Of a stretch of 20,662 nt of DNA, positions 14,810 to 20,662 are shown one piece after another. The stretch comes from JAEXNA01 sp050486105 (lineage in GTDB: Bacteria > Vulcanimicrobiota > Xenobia > Xenobiales > JADMJV01), in contig JBJHCR010000082.1 in assembly GCA_050486105.1 (NCBI GenBank), forward strand, positions 1-20,662, written 5' to 3'. The notes under the pieces were generated by a model. It searched no databases. It was not told where the DNA came from and saw only the letters and a list, made by a program, of their open reading frames with translations. The position numbers and the translations under genes were made by a program. Positions within the stretch are counted from its first letter, which is position 1; each line of letters begins with the position of its first letter.

Positions 14810-15326
14810 CGCGGCAGGGATTGGAAATGTTCTTATCGGCGGACTAGCCGTCGCTGCGTATGGGCGGCCACGCCTAACTGACGACGTAGACCTCAAGGTT
14901 GAGGCTACACACCGGGACGTTCCTCACCTTATCGGCTTATTGCAGCCAGACTTTCAACCGGTCGAGAACGCCGTCGAGCATGCTCGAACGATAGGGGTTC
15001 TCTTCCTTGAAGGGCCGGGTGGAGTCAGGCTTGGCCTGCTCTTGGCAGACTTAGGCTTCGACGAACAGGCGTTTCGTCGAGCCAGGATGGTTGAACTGGT
15101 GCCAGGGGTTCACGCTCGCTTGTGCTCGCCAGAAGACCTTATCCTCTACAAAATGATCACCACCCCCTCTCGAGATCGAGAGGATGTTCGCTCTGTGGTC
15201 GTGGAACAAGGTGTGGAACTTGATAGAGACTATGTAGAGCAGTGGCTCGCGATGTTCGAACAAGCTCTCGACGACTCCACCTTAGACTTGGCGTTCCAGG
15301 GCATTTGTCGGGATTCGGCCCTCTAG
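14763..15326 (+). CDS. AbiEii-like nucleotidyltransferase
   Basis: 187 residues from a TTG start; an in-frame TGA at 14709-14711 limits the frame, and GGGGA 8 nt upstream could serve as ribosome site. The polymerase-beta-type nucleotidyltransferase core is clear: VLIGGLAVAAYGRPRLTDDVDLK, with GG at 26-27 and the metal-binding pair Asp-41 and Asp-43. The later family block follows: ARLCSPEDLILYKMI (119-133), then SRDREDVRSVV (136-146) and DRDYVEQWLAMFE (154-166). In relatives the third carboxylate lies in an R-V-D strand; here the aligned residues are Arg-Leu-Gly (89-91). Relatives include type IV toxins such as AbiEii that modify tRNA or nucleotides, and uncharacterised house types. Paired with the upstream small gene it has toxin-antitoxin-like architecture, but its activity is unproven. 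Confidence 0.75.
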   Translation: MDALLQTLSLAQARLDAAGIGNVLIGGLAVAAYGRPRLTDDVDLKVEATHRDVPHLIGLLQPDFQPVENAVEHARTIGVLFLEGPGGVRLGLLLADLGFDEQAFRRARMVELVPGVHARLCSPEDLILYKMITTPSRDREDVRSVVVEQGVELDRDYVEQWLAMFEQALDDSTLDLAFQGICRDSAL

Positions 15327-15357
15327 CGAGAACATCGCTCCTTGGGACCTTTAGAGG
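15320..15357. terminator. inverted repeats after the nucleotidyltransferase gene
   Basis: AGCGA (15325-15329) and TCGCT (15335-15339) form a small stem, enclosed by CCTCTA (15320-15325) and TAGAGG (15352-15357). The site starts at the stop codon, but no T-run follows, so termination is uncertain. The rest of the convergent gap to 15541 holds nothing I can name. Confidence 0.25.
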
Positions 15358-15541
15358 CTGTGAGCCGAATCGCCCCGAGTCCAAACGACGCAGTTTTTTC
15401 GTCAGAGGAATTGCAAATTTGAAGCTCATAGGGGACCTGTTTGTAAGAATTTGCGGTTCCCATTGCGGAAAAAGAGCGAGTTTGGCGATGTGGGTTGATG
15501 CTATTGCCTGGTGCTGGTTCGACCCAAATATCGACATTCTT

Positions 15542-16210
15542 CTAATGAGTCTTGATTTTTCGAGAGGAAGGGCCGGACAGAGGGACTGTTCCAGGGACAG
15601 AGGATTCGAAATCTCCAACCTCCGCATCCTGGGGCATGCTGGCCCAGAAAACTCCCCGTAGCTCTCCTGCCTCAAAACCGGTAGCCTCGTCTTCGGGATA
15701 ATGGTCTCCTAAAGCCTGAATGAGTTTGGGGGTAAAGGTTGTGGGATCCCCGTGGCAGGTGAGGCAAAGTGGCGCAGTCGCAATGGGGGCTATGACCATC
15801 AGGTCGCTTCCATAAGGGACCACTTGGATGCCCGCCTCGGAGGCCGGCTTTTCGGCGTGTTCGAGTAAATAAGCGCGTAACACTTCGTTGGGAGCGTTTC
15901 CTGGGTTACGCACGCGATGGCTGGAGCGGCCCAGAGCGAATCCCAGTTCTTCGGAGATGCTCTGCGCAATCTCTGGAGCTCTCAGGCTGCAAACCTCGAC
16001 GGCCTGCACCGGTCCGCCTTCCTCCATAGCGGTTAACAGCTCGGCTTTTAGAGTCTCGGAAAACAGTTCAAAGGCAGCCACCGCTTGGGCTTGAGCCTGC
16101 TCTGGTGAAAGTAGACTGTGAAGGCTCTCTTGAGACAAGTCGACCGTAGAAGTCTCTTGTCGGCATCCGGTCAGGAGCAGGGCAAGAAGCAAGATTAGGC
16201 AGGTTTTCAT
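15542..16210 (-). CDS. Tll0287-like (DUF3365) c-haem lipoprotein
   Basis: 222 residues. The signal peptide ends in a good lipobox (LLLTGC, Cys-16). The rest matches the Tll0287-like/DUF3365 family: AFELFSETLKAELLTAM (about 46-62), VEVCSLRAPEIAQ (71-83), LGRSSHRVRNPGNAPN (about 93-108), a single c-type haem motif CLTCH (149-153) and the closing block ELRGVFWASMP (183-193). Family members are periplasmic PAS-like haem sensors or redox proteins, often attached to signalling domains; this one stands alone and is lipid-anchored. The C-terminal 25 residues, rich in Ser and Pro, extend past the domain. It diverges from the next gene over a 180-nt region. Confidence 0.85.
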   Translation of the reverse strand: MKTCLILLLALLLTGCRQETSTVDLSQESLHSLLSPEQAQAQAVAAFELFSETLKAELLTAMEEGGPVQAVEVCSLRAPEIAQSISEELGFALGRSSHRVRNPGNAPNEVLRAYLLEHAEKPASEAGIQVVPYGSDLMVIAPIATAPLCLTCHGDPTTFTPKLIQALGDHYPEDEATGFEAGELRGVFWASMPQDAEVGDFESSVPGTVPLSGPSSRKIKTH

Positions 16211-16337
16211 CAGGATGACTTATCTCTGCAACCGAACCATCCTTGTGAAAGCTCGAGCCCACGTGCTGGTGACTCTGGCAGCACGGCTGCTTCGAGAAGG
16301 TGAACTCTATCGAGAGAGCGGACCCATGCTTGCTTCG

Positions 16338-16362
16338 ACACAAACGCTTGTGTTAGATCTTA
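16338..16362. promoter_or_regulatory. palindromic operator-like site before the acidic protein gene
   Basis: ACACAA (16338-16343) and TTGTGT (16348-16353) are perfect inverted arms over a 4-nt spacer. The right arm runs into TAGATCTTA (16354-16362). It sits 29-53 nt before the ATG at 16391 within the divergent gap 16211-16390. Binding by a dimeric regulator is an inference. Confidence 0.3.
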
Positions 16363-16390
16363 CACGGGAGACTTTATCGAGGTAAAGCTT

Positions 16391-16981
16391 ATGTCATATT
16401 TCCCTGCAGGCGGATACGGGTCGGTCACTTTCGAAGCCCGAGAGCTGGTGTGGAGCGAGGGCGACCATGAGCAACGAGTTCCTTGGTCCGCCATTCGTTT
16501 GGTGACATCCGGCTCCGGCGGGGCCCTGGTCCACTGGGGTGAAAATTCGCTATTGATTCCCCGAGACGTGGTCTGGTTCGAGTTCGTGGTGGAAGACATT
16601 ATCATCAAGGCTAGGGCGGCCAATCCCGGCTATGAAGGACCAGACCCCTCCAACGTGCCCCGCGAGCTGAAGCTGCCCTCTGATCACCAGGGACGCACGA
16701 ATTATACCCGGCGAGCTCAGCGTTTTTACCGCGACCGATGCCCCAACTACCAGGAATTCCTCGCCTTCTTAGAGGCCAACCCCGACTGGGTTTTCGACGA
16801 AGATGACTACAGCGAATGTTCTCTGGCGATGTGTTCCGGCTCTAACGTGGCCGAGGGTTTATCCACAGACCTCGCCATCCCGGATACCGAGGCATGGTAT
16901 GGCAGATTCGAAAAGAGAGTCGGCGGCGGCCGTCATACAGGCAGGGACTTGCTCGATGCCTTGAAGGCTGTAGGAGTTTAG
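16391..16981 (+). CDS. unrecognised soluble acidic protein
   Basis: 196 residues, family not recognised. GAGG at 16379-16382 lies 8 nt before the ATG and fixes the start. The N-terminal about 70 residues look beta-rich, with a PH-like or similar small barrel pattern (YGSVTFEARELVWSEGDHE, then VPWSAIRLVTSG). The middle is basic (YTRRAQRFYRDRCPNYQEFL, about 104-123) and is followed by an acidic stretch (WVFDEDDYSEC, about 133-143) and Cys-containing SLAMCSG. There is no signal peptide or membrane helix, so it should be cytosolic. It stands alone on the plus strand and ends before a strong convergent hairpin. Confidence 0.65.
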   Translation: MSYFPAGGYGSVTFEARELVWSEGDHEQRVPWSAIRLVTSGSGGALVHWGENSLLIPRDVVWFEFVVEDIIIKARAANPGYEGPDPSNVPRELKLPSDHQGRTNYTRRAQRFYRDRCPNYQEFLAFLEANPDWVFDEDDYSECSLAMCSGSNVAEGLSTDLAIPDTEAWYGRFEKRVGGGRHTGRDLLDALKAVGV

Positions 16982-17081
16982 TTTTGCTGGATCTCGTACA
17001 AGAGCCTCAAGACGCTGTTCCCGCCCAATCTCTTTGACCGTTTCTTGATGGGTTCTGCTCAAGATCCATGGCCCTAAGATC

Positions 17082-17126
17082 GAAAGTGGAGAGCAAGGCC
17101 TAGGCCTTGCTTTCCGATGGACTTTC
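17082..17126. terminator. strong bidirectional hairpin between convergent genes
   Basis: The core at 17092-17111 is a perfect 20-bp palindrome (AGCAAGGCC, TA, GGCCTTGCT). It extends to a 13-bp stem with a single G-U pair (17088-17100 with 17103-17115). An outer 6-bp stem, GAAAGT (17082-17087) with ACTTTC (17121-17126), closes it after a 5-nt bulge. It lies between the ends of a plus-strand and a minus-strand gene, the classic place for a shared terminator. T-runs are short on both strands, so efficiency is unknown. Confidence 0.7.
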
Positions 17127-17157
17127 TGACATAACAAACGGTTCATCGAAGCGGTGG

Positions 17158-17592
17158 TCAGGAAGGCTGTCGAGCTGGGGCTTTATCGTTATCCAGCATC
17201 TCGATTAGATAGCTGAAACGGGTCTGTTGGCCGTCGGGGTCTGCTACGGATGCACTGTATTGCCTACTGTAGCCATAGTAAGTCGGTACATCTCTACAGG
17301 CCGGCGGCTCGCCACAGTCTTGGCCACCAGCCTGTATGCCAATTTTGTAGAACTGATCGACCAGGTCTTGGCTCTCGGCTCTCCACTCCACGCACGTCGG
17401 CCTCCCAACCGGGACAAACTTCTTGAGCCAAAACTCGCCTTGCGGTCCAGAAAAGCAGATCTTACATGGTTTACCTGTGCGAAAGTTGTTCTCTGCTTTG
17501 GTGACCTCAAGACTTATGAGGCTCATGATTTGTGAGTAAAAATTTCGGCTAACTTCGAGATCAGAAACGTGTATGATTATTGAAGATCGCAT
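17158..17592 (-). CDS. VOC-superfamily (glyoxalase/dioxygenase-like) protein
   Basis: 144 residues from the ATG at 17592, which places SSIIIHVSDLEVSRNFYSQI at the N-terminus as usual for this fold. A TTG at 17607 would add five residues and has no better ribosome site. Two beta-alpha-beta-beta-beta modules are seen: the first with HVSDLEVSRNFY and ICFSGPQGEFWLKKF, the second with ESQDLVDQFYKIGI and the characteristic VADPDGQQTRFSYL near the end. VOC proteins include glyoxalase I, ring-cleaving dioxygenases and antibiotic-binding resistance proteins. The metal-ligand set is not clear here, so the function is open. It lies downstream of the metallo-beta-lactamase gene on the same strand, about 190 nt away and not tightly coupled. 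Confidence 0.75.
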   Translation of the reverse strand: MRSSIIIHVSDLEVSRNFYSQIMSLISLEVTKAENNFRTGKPCKICFSGPQGEFWLKKFVPVGRPTCVEWRAESQDLVDQFYKIGIQAGGQDCGEPPACRDVPTYYGYSRQYSASVADPDGQQTRFSYLIEMLDNDKAPARQPS

Positions 17593-17802
17593 GACATTTC
17601 TATTCAAAACCGCTTCAGGGAACTCCCGCTGGGCCGCTTCTCGGCCACCTTACGCATCGCCCACCAAGGCGCCGAGAACCGCGCCTTCCATACGTTGAAG
17701 TGTATCCATAGACTGTGCTCATTGGCGGCGAACAAAAGCGCACTTTCCGAGGGGTCATATTCGTTCGCAAAGGAAGTGGAGACGCTTAAGAACGCTTCGT
17801 AA
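17584..17802 (+). pseudogene. start-less coding-like tract, possible gene remnant
   Basis: On the plus strand, opposite the neighbouring genes, one frame is open for 72 codons from just after a TGA (17581-17583) to a TAA (17800-17802). It reads like protein, for example RFRELPLGRFSATLRIAHQ, then AFHTLKCIHRLCSLAANKS and SFAKEVETLKNAS. There is no ATG, GTG or TTG until codon 38, so as it stands it cannot be made in full. It may be the 3' end of a lost gene. A 7-bp hairpin (AAGGCGC 17666-17672, GCGCCTT 17681-17687) lies inside. I do not recognise the family, and an open frame of this length can occur by chance. Confidence 0.3.
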
Positions 17803-18565
17803 TGCAGCAGGGGAGGGCTTCTGAAGTATCGCGAGCAGCAGGCTCAAAGAGTTCGATGGTATAGTCGAGAAGTTCGGAACCCCCCAGGTCGCCGTGGCCG
17901 GGGACTACAAACTTCACCTCCGGATAGGCCTTCTTGAGCCTCTCGACGGTCGCCGACCAGGCGCTGGGCGCGGCATCCTCGAGGTTGCCGAAACCGGCTC
18001 CCTGGGCTTTGAGCAGGCATCCCCCAAACAGGATCTTCTGCTCAGGAAGGTAGGTCACGATATTGTCGAGCGTGTGGCCTGGCCCGAAGTAGCCGAGTTC
18101 GACGGGGATCGAGCCGACTCGTGTTTGAAGACGGAGATCGAATCCGACCCTTGGGACTGCCGAGCCCAAGGAGCGAGCGATTTCTTGGGTTTGCAGGCTC
18201 GAAAAAGAGGTGGCTCCCACCGCTTCAAAGGCTGGTAAACCACCCATCGAATCCGCGTGAAAGTGACCGATAACCACCGCTGAGACCTGAGCCTCCAGGT
18301 GTCGTTCGACCGCTTCGATGAGGTGCCTGGAGAGTTCCTCGGTGGCTGCAGTGTCGATGACCAGCGCTTCCCCTTCAGAGATCACCACGAGCCCGTTGCA
18401 TGAAACTCGCCCGAAGCTTTCTGTTTCCAACCACGAGCGGTGGAGGTAGACCGATTCCTGAAGTTTCACAAGTTCGAGGTCAGGATGCACGGACAGCGAC
18501 TCTGGTTCCGCTCCAACGGACAGGGTGGCAAGCATAAACCAGAATGCTAGAAATCGAATCATCAC
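17786..18565 (-). CDS. subclass-B1-like metallo-beta-lactamase
   Basis: 259 residues. A secretion signal (MIRFLAFWFMLATLSVGAE) should export it to the periplasm. The metallo-beta-lactamase fold follows, with FGRVSCNGLVVISEGEALVI (about 51-70) and all six zinc ligands of subclass B1: HFHAD (His-101, His-103, Asp-105), GPGH (His-164), GGC (Cys-183) and PGHG (His-224). The B1 substrate-binding Lys follows the Cys (GGCLLK, Lys-186), and the loop Asn is in GFGNLEDA (Asn-194). B1 enzymes hydrolyse penicillins, cephalosporins and carbapenems with two zinc ions. The Cys ligand and signal argue against the glyoxalase-II or RNase-Z branches. It is probably an uncharacterised environmental member; actual spectrum is unknown. 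No mobile element flanks it. Confidence 0.85.
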   Translation of the reverse strand: MMIRFLAFWFMLATLSVGAEPESLSVHPDLELVKLQESVYLHRSWLETESFGRVSCNGLVVISEGEALVIDTAATEELSRHLIEAVERHLEAQVSAVVIGHFHADSMGGLPAFEAVGATSFSSLQTQEIARSLGSAVPRVGFDLRLQTRVGSIPVELGYFGPGHTLDNIVTYLPEQKILFGGCLLKAQGAGFGNLEDAAPSAWSATVERLKKAYPEVKFVVPGHGDLGGSELLDYTIELFEPAARDTSEALPCCITKRS

Positions 18566-18755
18566 TAGTTCCGAATTTTTCCGCCTGCCAAGAAGTCCTC
18601 TAGGATTCGAGCCTTATCGCCGTCTATTCTCCCTGTCTGCCACGGTTGACCTGAATAGCGCATATCTGTCGTTTCGGGGGATTCTTCGATGGGCTTAGAG
18701 TTTTGTTTTTCCACCAACCAGCCTCGGCAGGAGAAGTCACGAATTCTCGTCGGCC

Positions 18756-19454
18756 TTAGAGTATCCGGATGGTGATCCAGGCGCGGATTAGTAGCGTTTG
18801 GAGAATCTGTAAGGGCTGTCCGAAACCGGCCGAGCGGATCAAGACCTCCAGGTCCTCGGGAGCAAGGACCGAGACATCTTTTTCGAAGGCCGCTTTGAGT
18901 TGCGCGATCTTTTCATTCGGAACCTCGGCTTCGGCCATCATGTCAAACCAGCGCTCTAATAGCGATTCTCCCTCGGGGGTGCTGAGGTCAGCGCTCAGAT
19001 CGGCGGTGACGAAGGGCGCTTCGGGCTTGAGCCGTTTGGAGATAGCTTGAAAGAACCTGCGCCTCTCCTCCTTGTCGACCAAAAAGTGAGACACCAGCAA
19101 GGCACAGGCCCCATCGAACAGACCATCCTCTTGGAGGGCATCGAGAAAGCCATGAAAGAGGGTACAGCGGCCACTGAGGTGGAGAGCATTGCAGCGGGCT
19201 TGAAGCTGTCGGAACATCGGCTCGGAGGGCTCGACGGCCACGAAGCGCCAATTGGGATGTCGCTCAGCCAAGTAGGCCAGCTCAGCCCCGGTTCCTGCGC
19301 CGATGATAAGAATCCGGGCGTTATCTTTAAGGCTCGACAGCATGGAGTCGGTCATAAAATGGAGCGCCTCTTTGATGGGGGCCATTCTAGCGAAACGCTC
19401 GTCGTAACTCTGTGCGTGCTCTTTATCAAAAAACACTGAGGGGTGGGTCTGCAC
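18756..19454 (-). CDS. class I SAM-dependent methyltransferase
   Basis: 232 residues from a GTG start that immediately follows an in-frame TGA. AAGGAG lies 9 nt upstream and supports it. Rossmann-fold methyltransferase motifs are in order: motif I ARILIIGAGTGAELAYLAER (about 46-65), motif II RFVAVEPSEPM (about 70-80), motif III/IV near FDGACALLVSHFLVDKEER (about 113-131) and a motif V/VI region at RRFFQAISKRLKPEAPFVTA (about 132-151). The substrate is unknown; the layout resembles generic small-molecule methyltransferases related to trans-aconitate or ubiquinone types. The 190 nt to the lactamase gene hold no gene I can see. Confidence 0.85.
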   Translation of the reverse strand: MQTHPSVFFDKEHAQSYDERFARMAPIKEALHFMTDSMLSSLKDNARILIIGAGTGAELAYLAERHPNWRFVAVEPSEPMFRQLQARCNALHLSGRCTLFHGFLDALQEDGLFDGACALLVSHFLVDKEERRRFFQAISKRLKPEAPFVTADLSADLSTPEGESLLERWFDMMAEAEVPNEKIAQLKAAFEKDVSVLAPEDLEVLIRSAGFGQPLQILQTLLIRAWITIRIL

Positions 19455-19463
19455 TCAACAAAT

Positions 19464-19515
19464 CTCCTTGCACTATTTTTGAGATCTTATTATCATAAAC
19501 GCGCTTAGGGTGCAA
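19464..19515 (-). promoter_or_regulatory. promoter and ribosome site of the methyltransferase gene
   Basis: On the minus strand TTGCAC (19510-19515) is followed after 15 nt by GATAAT (19489-19494) in a markedly AT-rich stretch. AAGGAG (CTCCTT at 19464-19469 on the plus strand) then sits 9 nt before the GTG start. The ribosome site is convincing. The -35 is weak and the spacing short, so the exact promoter is tentative. Confidence 0.45.
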
Positions 19516-19687
19516 TCTCTCTATTGTTTGCGGTAATCCCGTCAACGGTCTTGACCGTGAAAACCCCCTCCCAAAAGAGATGTGTGGGATGGGCTTCGGT
19601 GCTGCTGGAGTCGTCGTAGAAATCCCAGTCATTGATTAACGGGCCACCTGTGGGGTCCGAAGATCCGTTGGAATCAAAGCGGATGCC
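19505..19687 (-). pseudogene. PKD-domain remnant, frameshifted
   Basis: On the minus strand one frame ending at a TAA (19505-19507) reads FDSNGSSDPTGGPLINDWDF, then YDDSSSTEAHPTHLFWEGVF and TVKTVDGIT. This is a recognisable PKD domain: compare the family pattern F-D-A-S-G-S-S-D-P, W-D-F-G-D-G, P-T-H-T-Y and G-x-Y-T-V. Upstream the PKD-like reading seems to continue in another frame (SGSPTITAASFVGHEV, about 19690-19740), implying a frameshift near 19687. No start, signal peptide or other domain is attached, so this looks like the decayed 3' end of a secreted or surface protein gene. Its end abuts the methyltransferase promoter. Confidence 0.6.
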
Positions 19688-19974
19688 ATGACTTCGTGCC
19701 CCACGAACGAAGCGGCCGTAATCGTGGGAGACCCCGAATCTACAGCGAATAAGGCTGAAGCGATCACGGATGGACCCGTGGCAGATGCAGAAAATTCCCC
19801 CTGCAACTCTGAGTACAGCTCGGACCTGCGCAGCGCGGGCTCAATGAATAGGGACAAGAAAGGACCTCAACGTCGTGAACAGAATTGGTCGGGAGTAGAT
19901 CTTTTGTGGGGAGTTCCTGGCACATAGTACTAAGCCACTGGAAACCTTGTTTTGGCTGGGTCTTGTTTTCTTGC

Positions 19975-19991
19975 GGGTCGAAGACCCTTCG
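19975..19991 (+). other. two overlapping, mutually exclusive hairpins
   Basis: GGGTC-GAA-GACCC (19975-19987) and CGAAG-ACC-CTTCG (19979-19991) are both perfect 5-bp stems with 3-nt loops sharing nine bases, so only one can form at a time. They lie just before an in-frame ATG (19994) and about 80 nt before the preferred VanW start. Regulatory use is speculative. Otherwise 19688-20068 holds no gene that I can support. Confidence 0.25.
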
Positions 19992-20068
19992 AGATGGCGG
20001 ACCAGTTCGATTCGAACTTCCAGCGTCCAAATCAAGCTCTGCTTGGTCGACTAGGGCGTTGGGATTCG

Positions 20069-20662
20069 GTGTCTAGCTTGGGTCGGCGTCGGCGACTTTC
20101 AGAAGTTCACCCTTTCTTTTTCCACTTGCGGGTGGGGCAGCTGCGGCTCAAGCGTCAGTTCCAAGACCGCATTTCTCGGCAAACGTTCGCCCGACAACAG
20201 CGGGATCACCCCTATGCTCACACCGTGAAGAAACATCAATCGCTGTTGCGGAGACGCTTGGGTGAGAGCGACCCGCAGTTGCAGGAGAATAAAATCGTGA
20301 ATCTTGGGATAGCCATTCCAACCATTCACGGGCTCAGGATCGCCCCCGGGGAAACTTTTTCCCTGTGGCAACGCCTTGGTCCCCCTACGGCGGCAAGAGG
20401 TTACATAGAGGGCCTCCAGTTGTCGCGAGGTGAAGTGAAACGAGGCGTGGGTGGAGGTCTTTGCCAACTTGCCAACCTGCTCTATTGGATGGCCCTTCAC
20501 AGTCCTTTGATGGTGACCGAACGCCATCACCACTCGTTTGACCCATTTCCGGATGAACAAAGGGTCCTACCTTTCGGCAGTGGAGCCGGCATATTTTACA
20601 ACTATGTGGACCTGCGCTTTTTCAACCCCACAGAGACCCCATTCGGTCTTGAAGTATGGTTG
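20069..20662 (+). CDS. VanW-family protein, truncated by the window end
   Basis: The frame runs open to the last base (198 codons from GTG 20069), so the 3' end is missing. VanW family blocks are plain: RRRRLSEVHPFFFHLRV at the N-terminus (VanW of vanB clusters likewise starts a few residues before an RKRL-like motif), LQENKIVNLGIAIPTIHGL, APGETFSLWQRLGPPT, ARGYIEGL, GVGGGLCQLANLLYWMALH, ERHHHSFDPFPDE and PFGSGAGIFYNY. The frame opens further upstream (ATG 19994, TTG 19952), but those starts lack ribosome sites and family similarity; TTG 20078 is another option. VanW proteins occur in vanB glycopeptide-resistance clusters and in many unrelated bacteria; their biochemical role is not established. 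No ligase or other van gene is visible here. Confidence 0.85.
   Translation, partial: MSSLGRRRRLSEVHPFFFHLRVGQLRLKRQFQDRISRQTFARQQRDHPYAHTVKKHQSLLRRRLGESDPQLQENKIVNLGIAIPTIHGLRIAPGETFSLWQRLGPPTAARGYIEGLQLSRGEVKRGVGGGLCQLANLLYWMALHSPLMVTERHHHSFDPFPDEQRVLPFGSGAGIFYNYVDLRFFNPTETPFGLEVWL

Noticed and set aside
19636..19927. Small frames on both strands (73 aa minus, 79 aa plus) as intact genes
   Set aside because: The minus frame leads into the frameshifted PKD remnant, and the plus frame is its antisense; neither has a ribosome site.

Overview
The window is about 20.7 kb of bacterial chromosome at moderately high GC (estimated by eye in the mid-50s percent). It carries one 10-N scaffold gap (8570-8579), so it comes from a draft or metagenome assembly. 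Several features point to a Gram-negative environmental bacterium with a large genome: several lipoprotein signals, a Tat-exported flavoprotein, Big_2-type Ig domains, a PKD-domain remnant, a Tll0287-like (DUF3365) haem lipoprotein, a LuxR-type solo regulator and a bacterial PI3/PI4-kinase-like protein. Myxococcota, Acidobacteriota, Planctomycetota or a candidate phylum would all fit. The sequence alone does not fix the phylum. No rRNA, tRNA, CRISPR array, transposase or phage gene was seen.

Left part (1-7804, plus strand). A two-helix membrane protein is followed by an overlapping small gene broken by an in-frame amber codon, then a TPR-like small protein and a LuxR-family regulator. Next comes a cell-envelope block: a Big_2-repeat surface protein (TTG start) carrying an 11-copy Ser/Gly/Asp/Thr hexapeptide array, and 17 nt later an LTA-synthase/MdoB-type membrane phosphotransferase. 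A PI4K-like kinase follows, behind a near-consensus sigma70 promoter placed so that the transcript would be leaderless.

Middle part (7822-14141, minus strand). Reading from right to left, an S9 oligopeptidase is followed after 33 nt by a Tat-exported lipoprotein flavoenzyme of the BBE-like bicovalent-FAD type. A lipoprotein with C-terminal membrane helices comes next. It overlaps in regulation (TGA-AG-ATG) with an unrecognised protein that is split by the scaffold gap.

Right part (14540-20662, both strands). This is an accessory-looking mosaic of short transcription units. It holds a small helical protein overlapping an AbiEii-like nucleotidyltransferase (toxin-antitoxin-like layout), the haem lipoprotein, an unrecognised acidic protein, a VOC-fold protein, a subclass-B1-like metallo-beta-lactamase with all six zinc ligands, a SAM methyltransferase, a frameshifted PKD-domain remnant and a VanW-family gene that runs off the end. 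A 219-nt open tract with no start codon lies between the VOC and lactamase genes. Together with the PKD remnant, it suggests past rearrangement here.

No multi-gene system is complete enough to name as new. The candidates most worth a second look are the nucleotidyltransferase pair, whose third catalytic Asp appears replaced, the leaderless PI4K-like gene, the divergent B1 lactamase and the amber-interrupted gene.
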